42,029 nt of DNA, from NCBI GenBank assembly GCA_018061105.1, contig JAGOUU010000008.1, positions 1 to 42,029 of the forward strand. The letters run 5' to 3'. Under the pieces are notes generated by a model that was not told the origin of the DNA, did no database searches, and saw nothing but the letters and a program-made list of their open reading frames with translations. Within the stretch, counting starts at the first letter, position 1, and each line of letters begins with the position of its first letter. Source of the DNA: Gammaproteobacteria bacterium (GTDB lineage Bacteria; Pseudomonadota; Gammaproteobacteria; JAGOUU01). The translations under genes were made by a program, and so were the position numbers. Below, piece after piece: positions 26,929 through 35,969 of this stretch.

Positions 26929-28080
26929 CTATCCTATGGATCTGCTAGACTCAATTTTTAACCAAGCTAAGGGATTAAGCGTGTTGCCATTGTGGCGAAG
27001 CTCAAAATATAAACCAGGCTCTTGTGTGCTGCCGCTAGCTCCAGTCAAGGCTAAAATCTCACCTGTTTTTACTTTATCACCTGTTTTTTTCAGTAATGTT
27101 TGGTTATGTCCATATAAGCTCATGAAGCCGTCTTTATGATTGACTATAGTGAGAAACCCAAACCCACGCAGCCAATTCGAAAAGACAACTTGACCGTCGA
27201 ATACCGATCTGACTTTTTGACCTTCAGGAGATTTAATAAAAATAGCTTTCCTAGTATTATCAGTTGCAGAAGCATCGTCAATCATGCCTTCGACAGGTAA
27301 GGCTAAGTTGCCTTTAGCACGTGTAAATAGACTGTTTTTATTAAATTTACTGGTACTTATAGTATCTTTTGTATCAACATTGTTTTGATTAGATAAAGAT
27401 TTATTCAAACTATTATAAGTTTCTTCATAAAAACTTAACTTGGCTTTATCTTTGTTTATGGAGGATACTAAATTTTGTTTAAATTTTAAGTTACTTTCTT
27501 TAAGCTCTTTAAGAGCATTATAGCTTTGGCTAATTTTGTATTTATACTGCTGCTGTTTTTGATTTAATAAATCTAAATTATTATCGAGTTTATCTAATTC
27601 AGCTAATGAATTTCTAATATTTTGAATTTGAATTACGCTGCTGTTGTTAACACTTTCCAGATAGTTCAGTAATCTATGTAGCTGCTGAATATTCGTAATA
27701 TTTCCTAATTTCTGAATATTATTATTTCTATGTATGACATAAGTAGTTTTGAGCTGCATGTTTAATTGTTTTTTCTGAAAATATAAAATATCAAATTGCT
27801 GACTTTTTTTATATTGCAGATCTAATTTGGCATTAACAATTTTTTTGATAACTTGATTAAGCTGTTCGATACCTTTAGCTTTTTCAGAAATATTTGTATC
27901 TAATTCTAGAATTTTTTGTTCTAATTGAGATAGCTTTTGGTTATCTAATAAAATTTTATCTTGCAGAGCATTTATTTTTTGTAAAGAGGTATTATCATTT
28001 GCAGCCAGAGCAATACTAAGACCACAAAATGAAAAAACTAAACAAGTAGTGCTAATAAGAGTAAGTATTGTTTTGTTCAT
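26929..28080 (-). CDS. envC: Murein hydrolase activator EnvC
   Basis: The 383-residue protein has a signal peptide (about 1-26) and a long coiled coil (about 30-245). A LytM/M23 domain lies at the C-terminus (about 270-380: FDGQVVFSNWLRGFG, MSLYGHN, GLYFELRHNG). As in EnvC, the zinc-binding residues of active M23 peptidases are not retained (NTRKAIFIKSPEG where a histidine would be expected). The protein therefore probably activates amidases such as AmiA/AmiB at the division septum rather than cutting peptidoglycan. Its start overlaps the end of gpmI by 29 bases. Confidence 0.92.
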   Translation of the reverse strand: MNKTILTLISTTCLVFSFCGLSIALAANDNTSLQKINALQDKILLDNQKLSQLEQKILELDTNISEKAKGIEQLNQVIKKIVNAKLDLQYKKSQQFDILYFQKKQLNMQLKTTYVIHRNNNIQKLGNITNIQQLHRLLNYLESVNNSSVIQIQNIRNSLAELDKLDNNLDLLNQKQQQYKYKISQSYNALKELKESNLKFKQNLVSSINKDKAKLSFYEETYNSLNKSLSNQNNVDTKDTISTSKFNKNSLFTRAKGNLALPVEGMIDDASATDNTRKAIFIKSPEGQKVRSVFDGQVVFSNWLRGFGFLTIVNHKDGFMSLYGHNQTLLKKTGDKVKTGEILALTGASGSTQEPGLYFELRHNGNTLNPLAWLKIESSRSIG

Positions 28081-29662
28081 TTAATTTAAATAATATTTTC
28101 CCTGTCATTTCAGAGGGTGGTTGTAAACCCATTAAATGTAACATGGTAGGGGCGATATCAATCAGGCTACTCTCCTCTTGATTTCCAGCTACATGTTCGA
28201 CTTGCTTATTAGGATCAGCTGAATAATATAATAAAGGTGCTAATGAATTAGTATGAGCAGTGTGGGCTTGTTGAGTATGTGAATCGTACATACATTCTGC
28301 ATTGCCATGATCTGCTGTAATTAACATTTGTCCCTTGATTTTTCTTATTGAACTAACAATCTTGCCTAAGCATCTATCTATAACTTCTATAGCTTTAATA
28401 GTAGCATCTAGATCACCAGTATGCCCAACCATATCAGGATTAGCATAATTACAAATAATAGCGTCGTATTTATTGCTCTCAATAGCGTGACAAAGTTGTT
28501 CTGTTAGTTCAAAAGCGCTCATTTCTGGTTTGAGATCATAGGTACTAACTTTAGGTGAAGGGATTAAAATGCGATCTTCGTTTAAAAAAGGCTGCTCATT
28601 GCCACCATTAAAGAAAAAAGTCACATGCGCGTATTTCTCAGTTTCAGCAATTCTTAATTGCGTGCAATGATTTTTACTAAGAAACTCACCTAGCATATTA
28701 TTATAAGACATAGGTGGGTATGCTATATATTTATCTGGTATCAGATTAGCTTCATATTGAGTCAAAGTAACAAATTTATTTAAACTATATTTGCTTAACA
28801 TTTGGCTCAGTTGACGTGCGCGATCAGCACGGAAATTCATAAAGATTAAATTATCCGAGTGATTTAATTTAATACTAGAATTTATATCAGAGTTCTTATC
28901 AGAGGTTAGAATAGTAGGTTTGATGAACTCGTCAGTTTCCCCCCGTTCGTATGCTTTATTGATAGCTGTGCTCAGATCAGAAAAATAATAAAATTGGCTA
29001 TTTTCTGGGTTTTCTTGTGATTGTGTTAGTAAATTATAAGCTAGAGATACTCGATCCCAGCGTTTATCTCGGTCCATAGCATAGTAGCGACCGACTAACG
29101 TAACGATTTGGCCTGTATTAAAGTTATTCAATGCTTGTTGCAGCTCTAATAAATAATTTAAAGCTGATTTTGGGGGGGTGTCTCGCCCGTCTAGAAAAGC
29201 ATGAATATATAATTTTTTAAGTTTATATTTAGCTGCAAGCTCTATTAGAGCAATAAAGTGATGTAAATGGCTATGTACACCACCGTCAGAAACTAATCCA
29301 CAGATATGTAAAGCCCGATTGTTATCAACAGAATCAGTAACTAAATCTATCAATACTGGGTTTTCAAAAAACATACCAGAAGCTATATCTAAGTCTATTT
29401 TTGTCAGATCTTGATAGATAACACGCCCAGCACTGATGTTCATATGACCAACTTCAGAATTACCCATTTGATTATCTGGCAGACCAACGGCTTTACCACT
29501 ACAATTTAATAAGCAGTGTTGTTCTTCGTTCCATAAACGATCCCAGACAGGAGTCTCTGCTTGAGCGATGGCATTATATTTAATTGACTCATCTGATTCA
29601 GTTGGGTCACTATAGCCGAAGCCATCAATAATAATTAATGCAAATGGCGATTTAGGATTCAT
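28052..29662 (-). CDS. gpmI: 2,3-bisphosphoglycerate-independent phosphoglycerate mutase
   Basis: This glycolytic/gluconeogenic enzyme swaps 3- and 2-phosphoglycerate through a phosphoserine. The 536-residue protein shows DGFGYSD near the N-terminus (metal aspartate), phosphorylated serine S69 in MGNSEVGH, HAFLDGRDTPP, and the metal motif TADHGNAE near the C-terminus. The length is slightly above the usual 510-515 because of an insertion in the middle. It is first in the gpmI-envC-ctpA group and divergent from the DUF192 gene. Confidence 0.96.
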   Translation of the reverse strand: MNPKSPFALIIIDGFGYSDPTESDESIKYNAIAQAETPVWDRLWNEEQHCLLNCSGKAVGLPDNQMGNSEVGHMNISAGRVIYQDLTKIDLDIASGMFFENPVLIDLVTDSVDNNRALHICGLVSDGGVHSHLHHFIALIELAAKYKLKKLYIHAFLDGRDTPPKSALNYLLELQQALNNFNTGQIVTLVGRYYAMDRDKRWDRVSLAYNLLTQSQENPENSQFYYFSDLSTAINKAYERGETDEFIKPTILTSDKNSDINSSIKLNHSDNLIFMNFRADRARQLSQMLSKYSLNKFVTLTQYEANLIPDKYIAYPPMSYNNMLGEFLSKNHCTQLRIAETEKYAHVTFFFNGGNEQPFLNEDRILIPSPKVSTYDLKPEMSAFELTEQLCHAIESNKYDAIICNYANPDMVGHTGDLDATIKAIEVIDRCLGKIVSSIRKIKGQMLITADHGNAECMYDSHTQQAHTAHTNSLAPLLYYSADPNKQVEHVAGNQEESSLIDIAPTMLHLMGLQPPSEMTGKILFKLNEQNNTYSY

Positions 29663-29750
29663 AAAATATTATTTAGATAATTTATAATTGCTAATCATAC
29701 CACGGGATAACACTAAGATAACACTAGATAACACAGGCTTATATTTAGAT

Positions 29751-30248
29751 ATGAAAAAAATAAACTTTTTAGCTATTACTTTATTATTAATATTACCTGT
29801 CTTATGGTTTTGTGATCTTACAGCTCTTACGAATGTAGCAGCAGATTCAACAGGGCCTGTTGTATCTGCTGTAAATAAACTTTCTCCTAAAGATTTAGAA
29901 TTGAAAACTATTGAGATTGCCGATACTCCAGAAAATAAGTCTCGTGGTTTAATGTTGAGACCAACGCTTTGTAAAGAATGTGCTATGTTGTTTGTTTATG
30001 ATAGACCGAGTCACGATAGTTTCTGGATGAAAAATACTTTTGTAAGCCTTGATATGATTTTTCTAGATAACACAGGCAAGGTTATTACAATCCATGAAAA
30101 TACTAAGCCTTTGGATACGAAAATAAAATATGCTCCCACTGCACCCTATAACTATGTTTTAGAAGTTAATTCAGGGTTTGCGAAAAAATATAAAATTAGC
30201 TTAGATTCTTACATAAATATTGACGAGTTAAAGTTATTAAGCCATTAA
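29751..30248 (+). CDS. DUF192 family exported protein
   Basis: The 165-residue protein has a signal peptide or anchor (MKKINFLAITLLLILPVLWF) and the DUF192 domain with ENKSRGLMLRPTL, CAMLFVYDRPSHDSFWMKNT and the terminal GFAKKYKISLGD-like region. Function of DUF192 is unknown. I start at the ATG at 29751 because the signal peptide begins there; the open frame reaches a TTG at 29688 with no ribosome site. Confidence 0.85.
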   Translation: MKKINFLAITLLLILPVLWFCDLTALTNVAADSTGPVVSAVNKLSPKDLELKTIEIADTPENKSRGLMLRPTLCKECAMLFVYDRPSHDSFWMKNTFVSLDMIFLDNTGKVITIHENTKPLDTKIKYAPTAPYNYVLEVNSGFAKKYKISLDSYINIDELKLLSH

Positions 30249-30327
30249 ACACCTATTTAAACAAAACTAGCTTATCAGGGAAAAATTAGCTACAATCTTC
30301 TCTTTAACTTTCTTTCTTTTTTAGGTT

Positions 30328-30771
30328 ATGCAAGATCTTCTCTATTTTTTTAACCACAATCTATTATTGGTTCTAGCTTGGCTGGGTGTCTTTATTTGTT
30401 TAATCGCTTTGCAGATACGTATCAAATTTTATGGCCCAGAGCCATTAAGTACATCGAGTTTGGTCCAATTAGTTAATTACGAGGAAGCTCTTTTATACGA
30501 CTTGCGACCGGCTACTGAATATAGCAAAGGGCATATTAGCCAAGCAAAAAATTATCAATTCTCGTCAATTAACGACAGTAATCTCTTGGTAAAAAAAATT
30601 ACCTCTGAATTAAAATCAAAAGATAAACCTGTAATCTTAGTTTGCAAAGACGGAATAAAGTCTAATCAAGAAGCATTTAAATTAAAAAGTGCTGGCTTAA
30701 AAAAAGTTGGTTATTTAAAAGGCGGTATGCAATCCTGGCAGGCGGAAAGCTTGCCTACAGTTAATGATTAG
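30328..30771 (+). CDS. yibN: Membrane-anchored rhodanese-like protein (YibN type)
   Basis: The 147-residue protein has an N-terminal transmembrane helix (about 11-30) and one rhodanese domain. The domain has YDLRPATEYSKGHI and the active loop VCKDGIKS, with catalytic C106. This matches E. coli YibN, also found upstream of secB. It likely transfers sulfur or senses redox state; the substrate is unknown. In E. coli grxC lies between yibN and secB; here secB follows directly. Confidence 0.88.
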   Translation: MQDLLYFFNHNLLLVLAWLGVFICLIALQIRIKFYGPEPLSTSSLVQLVNYEEALLYDLRPATEYSKGHISQAKNYQFSSINDSNLLVKKITSELKSKDKPVILVCKDGIKSNQEAFKLKSAGLKKVGYLKGGMQSWQAESLPTVND

Positions 30772-30802
30772 TGATTAATTAATTTTAAATATAGGGGTAA
30801 GT

Positions 30803-31300
30803 ATGTTTGGTAAAAATGGAGCTGGAAACGATTCAATGGATAACCAATTTGGTAATGCTAATAACAATGATGGTGCTATGAATTTTGCTATCCAAAGAAT
30901 TTACGTAAAAGATTTATCTTTTGAATCTCCAGAAACACCTAAAATTTTTGTAAATCAAGATTGGAAACCAGATGTTAATATTGAGTTATCAGTAAAAAAT
31001 GAAAAAGTTGATAATAACGTCTATGAAGTAGTTTTATTCATCACAGTTACTTTAACTCATGAAAAAAAGACTATTTTTATCAACGAAGTTAAACAAGCTG
31101 GAATTTTTAGCATAGAAGGTGGTGTAGCTGGTCAATTAGACCATTTATTAGGCAGTTATTGTCCAAATATATTATTCCCTTATGCACGTGAAGTTATTTC
31201 TGATGTAGTGGTTCGGGGTGGCTTTCCGCAGTTACTATTAGCACCAATTAATTTTGATGCTTTATACGAAGAAAGCAAGAAAAAAGCTGCTAACTCGTAA
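30803..31300 (+). CDS. secB: Protein-export chaperone SecB
   Basis: The 165-residue protein keeps precursor proteins unfolded and hands them to SecA. It shows the SecB core: FAIQRIYVKDLSFESP, then the strand region and GGFPQLLLAPINFDALY. A ribosome site AGGGGT lies before the ATG. It is followed by gpsA after a seven-base gap when the internal gpsA start is used. Confidence 0.96.
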   Translation: MFGKNGAGNDSMDNQFGNANNNDGAMNFAIQRIYVKDLSFESPETPKIFVNQDWKPDVNIELSVKNEKVDNNVYEVVLFITVTLTHEKKTIFINEVKQAGIFSIEGGVAGQLDHLLGSYCPNILFPYAREVISDVVVRGGFPQLLLAPINFDALYEESKKKAANS

Positions 31301-31307
31301 TTTATTA

Positions 31308-32345
31308 ATGATAACTGTTCTGGGTGCGGGTTCTTGGGGCACTGCTTTAGCAGCCGTGCTCGTTGCTAATGGTTTGGAAGTTTGCATTTGGGGCCGTGAT
31401 CAGGCTGTACTTTCTGATCTTGTTAATAATAATTACAATAAAAAATATTTTCCTAATTTAGACAAAGATTATAAAATATTTCCTGATCAAAATTATCGAA
31501 ATAGGTTGTCTGTAACTTCTGATTTGAATCAAGCAATAACTAGTGATACGAGATATCTATTAATCGCATTACCGAGCAAAGTTTTTTTTGAGACTATTAC
31601 AGCTGTTTATAATATAATTGCAAGCAAAAAATTATCCCATATTGTTTTTATCAATTCTACTAAAGGCTTAGCAGAAACTGATTCTGGGGCACAATGGCTG
31701 AGTCAAATTGTTGAAAGAGTTTGTGGCCATTCTCAGCTTTTCTGTACACTTTCTGGTCCGTCATTTGCTGCTGAAGTAATTAAAAAGCAACCTACAGCAG
31801 TAGTTTTGGCTTCGGAAGATTTAAATTTGGCTCATTCTGTTGCAAAGCTTTTTCATAATCAATGGTTCCGTGTATATACGCGAAGTGATCTTATGGGAGT
31901 GCAGCTGGGGGGTGCAGTTAAAAATATATTAGCTTTTGCTGTAGGCTGCAGTGAAGGTGTTGGCTTTGGTAGTAATGCTAGGGCAGCATTAATTACTAGA
32001 GGCTTACATGAAATGTTAATTCTAGGTGAGGCTCTTGGTGTTGATCAGACTACGTTGATGGGCTTAGCAGGTTTAGGAGATTTAGTTCTATCAGCAACGG
32101 ATAATCAATCTCGGAATAAAAGATTTGGTAATTTAATCGGCCGTGGTGTAAAACTGTCTACTGCTTTAGAGCAAATTGGCCAAAATGTTGAGAGCTTAGT
32201 TACGACTAAATTAATTTATAATTTGACTGTAAAATACAATTTAGAAATGCCTATTACTGAACAAGCGTATCAAGTGTTATATAATAATTTACCGGTGCAA
32301 GCAGCTATTGCAAATTTGGCTGCACGGCCGCAGAGAGCGGAATAA
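31308..32345 (+). CDS. gpsA: Glycerol-3-phosphate dehydrogenase [NAD(P)+]
   Basis: GpsA reduces dihydroxyacetone phosphate to sn-glycerol 3-phosphate for phospholipid synthesis. The protein starts MITVLGAGSWGTALA, the NAD(P)-binding loop, and continues with the SGPSFAAEV motif, the catalytic lysine region GGAVKNILAFAVG and FGSNARAALITRG. I choose the ATG at 31308 (345 residues), which gives the family's usual N-terminus. The frame extends upstream to 31254 inside secB without support. Confidence 0.95.
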   Translation: MITVLGAGSWGTALAAVLVANGLEVCIWGRDQAVLSDLVNNNYNKKYFPNLDKDYKIFPDQNYRNRLSVTSDLNQAITSDTRYLLIALPSKVFFETITAVYNIIASKKLSHIVFINSTKGLAETDSGAQWLSQIVERVCGHSQLFCTLSGPSFAAEVIKKQPTAVVLASEDLNLAHSVAKLFHNQWFRVYTRSDLMGVQLGGAVKNILAFAVGCSEGVGFGSNARAALITRGLHEMLILGEALGVDQTTLMGLAGLGDLVLSATDNQSRNKRFGNLIGRGVKLSTALEQIGQNVESLVTTKLIYNLTVKYNLEMPITEQAYQVLYNNLPVQAAIANLAARPQRAE

Positions 32346-32352
32346 AAAATTA

Positions 32353-32826
32353 TTAGATTAAACCAGAAAAATCATTTTGCCGCAGCACTTCGTATAATAT
32401 TACTGCAACAGAATTAGATAAATTTAAACTACGGCTATTAGGCGCCATTGGAATCCGTATAATATTATTTTGATTTATTTGATCTATGTATGCTAAAACA
32501 TCTTTCGGTAAACCACGAGACTCCGGGCCAAATAATAAAATATCATTAGGTTGAAAATTTATGTTATGGTAAAAATTTTTACCCTTAGTAGAAATAGCAT
32601 AAATATTATTATATGCTATAGACGATAAAGCCGAATCAAAATTTTTATGCAAAGTAACCTCAGCCCACTCTACATAATCTAAACCAGCTCGACGCATTTT
32701 CTTATCATCTAGAACAAAACTCAAGGGCTCTATTAGGTGCAATTTGGCGCCAGTATTTGCGCATAATCTTATAATATTGCCAGTATTAGGTGGGATTTCA
32801 GGTTCAAACAAAACAATATGTAGCAT
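32353..32826 (-). CDS. trmL: tRNA (cytidine(34)-2'-O)-methyltransferase
   Basis: The 157-residue SPOUT methyltransferase modifies the wobble base of tRNA-Leu. It contains [32 protein letters not shown] and the knot motif [19 protein letters not shown]. It is convergent with gpsA, a conserved neighbourhood (trmL near gpsA also in E. coli). Confidence 0.95.
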   Translation of the reverse strand: MLHIVLFEPEIPPNTGNIIRLCANTGAKLHLIEPLSFVLDDKKMRRAGLDYVEWAEVTLHKNFDSALSSIAYNNIYAISTKGKNFYHNINFQPNDILLFGPESRGLPKDVLAYIDQINQNNIIRIPMAPNSRSLNLSNSVAVILYEVLRQNDFSGLI

Positions 32827-32873
32827 AGGTTAAGAACTATAAATTAAAAAATTATTACTGTCTACAATATTTT

Positions 32874-34406
32874 CTATAAGCCTGGTCTAACCAGTCTAAG
32901 ACCTTGTTCTACGTCTGCAATATCTACAGGAGCAGCTGGGCAATAAACGGAAACGGCGGCAGGATGGTGGTGTGCATCACGTCCAATGCATTTTAATCTG
33001 TGCGAGGAGGGGACAGGGATCATAATAGGCTGTGCAGTCCGTAATTGGGAGACACAAGGAGGAGGTGGTGGCGGCAGCGGTATTGTTTCTGACGGTAGTG
33101 ATGCGGCAGCTGGGGCGGCGCGTACAGAAGTTGAGATCTCTGTCGAGCGACGCACAGTGCGTATTGTTATAATGGGTGATGCAGGCTTAGAAATAAAATC
33201 TGGTAATATGGAAACTAATTCTGCTTCTTCGTATTCATCTTTATCTTTATCTTTTTTCTTACAAGTTAATTTTTTAGGTATATGGATGTACTCATATTCA
33301 CACATTATTTTATAAATTTTTACTGTTAGTGTTATTAAATTAACTTCATATGGGTGGATTAGCTGTTCTTTCGAGGTGTTCCAGTGGCGAATCACTGCAG
33401 TTTCGACAGCTGGGTGAGCACTTTGTTCAAAGATTTGTTGCATAGTGATAAGATATTCAGAAAGTCGTGGTTGAGCCTTTTTGGAAGATACAATTCCAAT
33501 TATGTCTAATATAAATTCTTGAGTTAATTTATCATTATCTATTTTGTCTTTATATAATTCAGCAATAGTATGAAGTAGATTGGAATCTATTACAGTTTTA
33601 AGTTGAGATCTAATTTGATCAAATATGTCTTTGAATATGTCGAGCAGTAAAATATTTTTTAGATTTTTTATTAAATAATCTTTAGTAAAATCTTTAATAT
33701 TTTTTATTGAAATTTCATGACGATCGGAATCTTTTATTTTAATGGAGTCAAATATTTTTTTAAATCTTCGATTGACTTTAATGATATTAATGCTGTAATT
33801 GATATCAAATTGTGGATCTTGTAATTCGTAAAGAATCTCTGTTAGCGAGAAAAAAGCTGTAGTTACATTATGCTCAGAAACAATTTTTTCTCGTTCTTCC
33901 AGATAAATTTTCATTGCCAGCTTATAATCTTCTTTTTCGTTTTTTCTGTTTTTGAACAATACAATTTGATCTGTAATTGCAACGTTTAACGTAATAATAG
34001 CGGGTGCTAAATAATAGCCAAGAATATCTGTAAACACTCTTGCTGACTCAAAATTGTCTTCATTGGCGCTTAATGTTGAATTGGTGACAAATCTTAGAAA
34101 TCGTGCAAATAACCCTATTGCTGCAGATAGGAAAAAAAAGAAACCTATAGCATTTATAATATTTCTTACTGTATTAAGAATAAAATGTTGAACGAAAATT
34201 TGTTTTTTTAAGAGCTCTGCAATCTTATCTTTAACAGGAAATAATTTTTCCCATTCTGCTTTATCTAGAGCCTCGCCAAGTGTGTATTGGCCGTCGGTAA
34301 TTTCTCGAAAACGAGCTGCTGTAAATCTTGAATTGCTTAATCCTGTAGCAGAAGTGCTAGATTGTTGAGCTACAGGTATTCCATGTCCGATGACACCTAG
34401 AGGCAT
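32874..34406 (-). CDS. Unknown membrane protein with proline-rich C-terminal tail
   Basis: No family is recognised. The 510-residue protein has a polar N-terminus (about 75 residues), two strong hydrophobic segments (about 80-110, including IGFFFFLSAAIGLFA, and about 130-155) and a long polar helical region rich in Lys, Ile and Asp. The tail (about 425-510) contains SLPSETIPLPPPPPPC and many Ala, Pro and His residues. The DNA of the tail is much richer in G and C than the rest of the gene. Proteins with a membrane hairpin and a polyproline tail are seen among host-directed effectors, but this is inference. AAGAGA lies seven bases before the ATG. Confidence 0.6.
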   Translation of the reverse strand: MPLGVIGHGIPVAQQSSTSATGLSNSRFTAARFREITDGQYTLGEALDKAEWEKLFPVKDKIAELLKKQIFVQHFILNTVRNIINAIGFFFFLSAAIGLFARFLRFVTNSTLSANEDNFESARVFTDILGYYLAPAIITLNVAITDQIVLFKNRKNEKEDYKLAMKIYLEEREKIVSEHNVTTAFFSLTEILYELQDPQFDINYSINIIKVNRRFKKIFDSIKIKDSDRHEISIKNIKDFTKDYLIKNLKNILLLDIFKDIFDQIRSQLKTVIDSNLLHTIAELYKDKIDNDKLTQEFILDIIGIVSSKKAQPRLSEYLITMQQIFEQSAHPAVETAVIRHWNTSKEQLIHPYEVNLITLTVKIYKIMCEYEYIHIPKKLTCKKKDKDKDEYEEAELVSILPDFISKPASPIITIRTVRRSTEISTSVRAAPAAASLPSETIPLPPPPPPCVSQLRTAQPIMIPVPSSHRLKCIGRDAHHHPAAVSVYCPAAPVDIADVEQGLRLVRPGL

Positions 34407-34536
34407 ATCCTTGTCTCTTAATAAAAACTTTATTTATCGTCCCTGTAAAATATTATAAATAAATAATTTTATTTGTCGATAAATTACTATTGTATAAAGT
34501 TGAGTAATGAGAGTTGAAAAAGAAATGCAAGCTAAT

Positions 34537-34576
34537 TAAGCCTAGTTCTAGTTAGTAGTAACTAGAACTAGGCTTA
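34537..34576 (-). terminator. Strong hairpin downstream of the 34590-35240 gene
   Basis: AAGCCTAGTTCTAGTT and AACTAGAACTAGGCTT are perfect inverted copies with a six-base loop; one further T-A pair gives 17 pairs. It lies just beyond the stop of the minus-strand gene ending at 34590. No long T-run follows, so a terminator is likely but a protein-binding palindrome cannot be excluded. Confidence 0.65.
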
Positions 34577-34589
34577 TTAACAGTCATTA

Positions 34590-35240
34590 TTAAGGAGTAA
34601 AAGTGCTATACTCTCTGCTTAATGAAGGATCTGGACTTGGCAAGTGTGCATTTGGCAGATCTGAACGAGGACAAAGATCTGGAGTGGGCGATCCTTCTGG
34701 AGCGTATGCTGTGCCTGATGCTCTCCAGCCTGACCACATACATCCTACTAGAGTTTGTTGTAGTGTTGTGAATTGTGTTTGCAGTTGTGCTACAGTGCCT
34801 TCTAGATCAGCAATTCTAGTAGCTAAAGCTACAGTTTGCATGGTTTCAGGAGAAGGTGTTGGAGAAGCCGGCTCAACAGGAGTTTCAGCACTTCGTAGTT
34901 TTGCTTGCTCGTTTTCATTCCATTGTTGTTCTTTTTGATAAGACGCAAGGATTGCTTCTCCTAGGTATCCGCCTCCTGAGCCGTGTGAGTTTGTTCTTTC
35001 TTGAGCGTGAATTTTCTCTTTAATGCTTACATGATGCAGGGCTAATATAGCCTGCCACAAATCTAACACAGCTGTATAATTTTCAGGATCTGTATCTTTT
35101 GTTTCTGCAGCTAATTGTGATAGAACAGTGTAATTGATAGGTTGTACTAAATCTGCTAGTTTCGTACTTAGCCAGATATGAGTCACTTCGCTACTAGTAA
35201 CAACTCCCATTGATTCAGGCAATAAAAACTCAAAACGCAT
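34590..35240 (-). CDS. Unknown protein with coiled coil and Pro/Ser-rich tail
   Basis: No family is recognised. The 216-residue protein has a helical N-terminal half and a short Ser/Gly-rich break (SHGSGGGYLGEA, about 89-100). A Pro/Ser-rich linker (VEPASPTPSPE) is followed by a predicted coiled coil (ATRIADLEGTVAQLQTQ) and another Pro/Ser-rich end (SPTPDL, LPSPDPSLS). No signal peptide or membrane helix. An excellent ribosome site AAGGAG precedes the ATG. The composition resembles the neighbouring 32874-34406 gene in its proline-rich end. Confidence 0.55.
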   Translation of the reverse strand: MRFEFLLPESMGVVTSSEVTHIWLSTKLADLVQPINYTVLSQLAAETKDTDPENYTAVLDLWQAILALHHVSIKEKIHAQERTNSHGSGGGYLGEAILASYQKEQQWNENEQAKLRSAETPVEPASPTPSPETMQTVALATRIADLEGTVAQLQTQFTTLQQTLVGCMWSGWRASGTAYAPEGSPTPDLCPRSDLPNAHLPSPDPSLSREYSTFTP

Positions 35241-35355
35241 AACATACTCCTTGTTGTTGGTTTACGAAGGAAGTATATAATTTATTTGCAAACTAGTAAA
35301 TAAAAAGCAGATTAATACTAATATGATATTCTATATTTAGAAATTATAATTATTT

Positions 35356-35429
35356 GATAGTGATAGTGATAGTGATAGTGATAGTGATAGTGATAGTGAT
35401 AGTGATAGTGATAGTGATAGTGATAGTGA
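35356..35429 (+). repeat. Hexanucleotide tandem repeat (GATAGT)12
   Basis: Twelve uninterrupted copies of GATAGT plus two bases lie 54 bases upstream of the secreted-protein ATG at 35484. All six frames through it are open, giving meaningless Ile/Val or His/Tyr repeats. The repeat ends 11 bases before a TATACT sequence (35441-35446), so it would fill the -35 region and DNA upstream of that promoter. Confidence 0.97.
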
Positions 35430-35440
35430 GGGCAGTGATG

Positions 35441-35446
35441 TATACT
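35441..35446 (+). promoter_or_regulatory. Candidate -10 box of the secreted-protein gene
   Basis: TATACT matches five of six consensus -10 bases and lies 37 bases before the ATG at 35484. No consensus -35 box is visible; the matching distance falls at the end of the GATAGT repeat. Confidence 0.4.
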
Positions 35447-35483
35447 GGGCTGTATCGAATTAAAATATTTAAAAGGATTTCCT

Positions 35484-35924
35484 ATGAAAAAAACTATTGC
35501 TTTAGGAATATTATTAAGCACATCTTTATGTATTAATGCTGTCCCTAACATGACCGATAAACAAGATTTAAAAATTTATCACTGTGAACTTGAGCTCCAG
35601 AAGATAGCTGGTCCGCGTTTTGGAGATATAATTGTCAGTGGTAATTTAGTTATTAATGATATTTTAGAAAGCAATGAACAGACTGCATCGACTCATTTGA
35701 CTTTATCATCATATGTAGACTATGACTATGAAGCACGTATCAATTTTGTTGGACTTGAGCAAAATACTGTAGTGATTGGCGCAATGAGGATCAATAAGAA
35801 AGGGTTAAGAAATAATGATTACGTGGCTTATGCTGAAATAAATGATACTCAAGCAAAGCATATAGATTATTTTGATACTGACACCGGCACTCAGTATGAT
35901 CTTAGATGCCATTATCGTAATTAA
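35484..35924 (+). CDS. Small secreted protein, unknown function
   Basis: The 146-residue protein begins with a standard signal peptide (MKKTIALGILLSTSLCINA) and is otherwise polar, with two cysteines (in YHCELEL and LRCHYRN) that could form a disulfide in the periplasm or outside. The mature part has the alternating pattern of a beta-sandwich. I do not recognise the family. The ribosome site AAAGGAT precedes the ATG. The hexanucleotide repeat in front of the gene suggests variable expression. Confidence 0.7.
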   Translation: MKKTIALGILLSTSLCINAVPNMTDKQDLKIYHCELELQKIAGPRFGDIIVSGNLVINDILESNEQTASTHLTLSSYVDYDYEARINFVGLEQNTVVIGAMRINKKGLRNNDYVAYAEINDTQAKHIDYFDTDTGTQYDLRCHYRN

Positions 35925-35929
35925 AGCTG

Positions 35930-35957
35930 CGGTGCCGACACTAAAGTTTCGGCACCG
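35930..35957. terminator. Terminator between secreted-protein and cold-shock genes
   Basis: CGGTGCCGA and TCGGCACCG form a perfect nine-pair GC-rich stem with a ten-base loop. AGTTTCT follows on the plus strand. It lies between convergent genes and can serve both. Confidence 0.75.
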
Positions 35958-35969
35958 AGTTTCTAACAA

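Noticed and set aside
32986-33315. Plus-strand frame rich in Gly under the proline-rich tail gene
   Set aside because: It is the complement of the polyproline codons; no ribosome site and no independent coding signal.
35318-35551. Open frames of His/Tyr and Ile/Val dipeptides through the hexanucleotide repeat
   Set aside because: They are a by-product of a six-base repeat that has no stop in any frame; no ribosome site, and the real gene begins at 35484.
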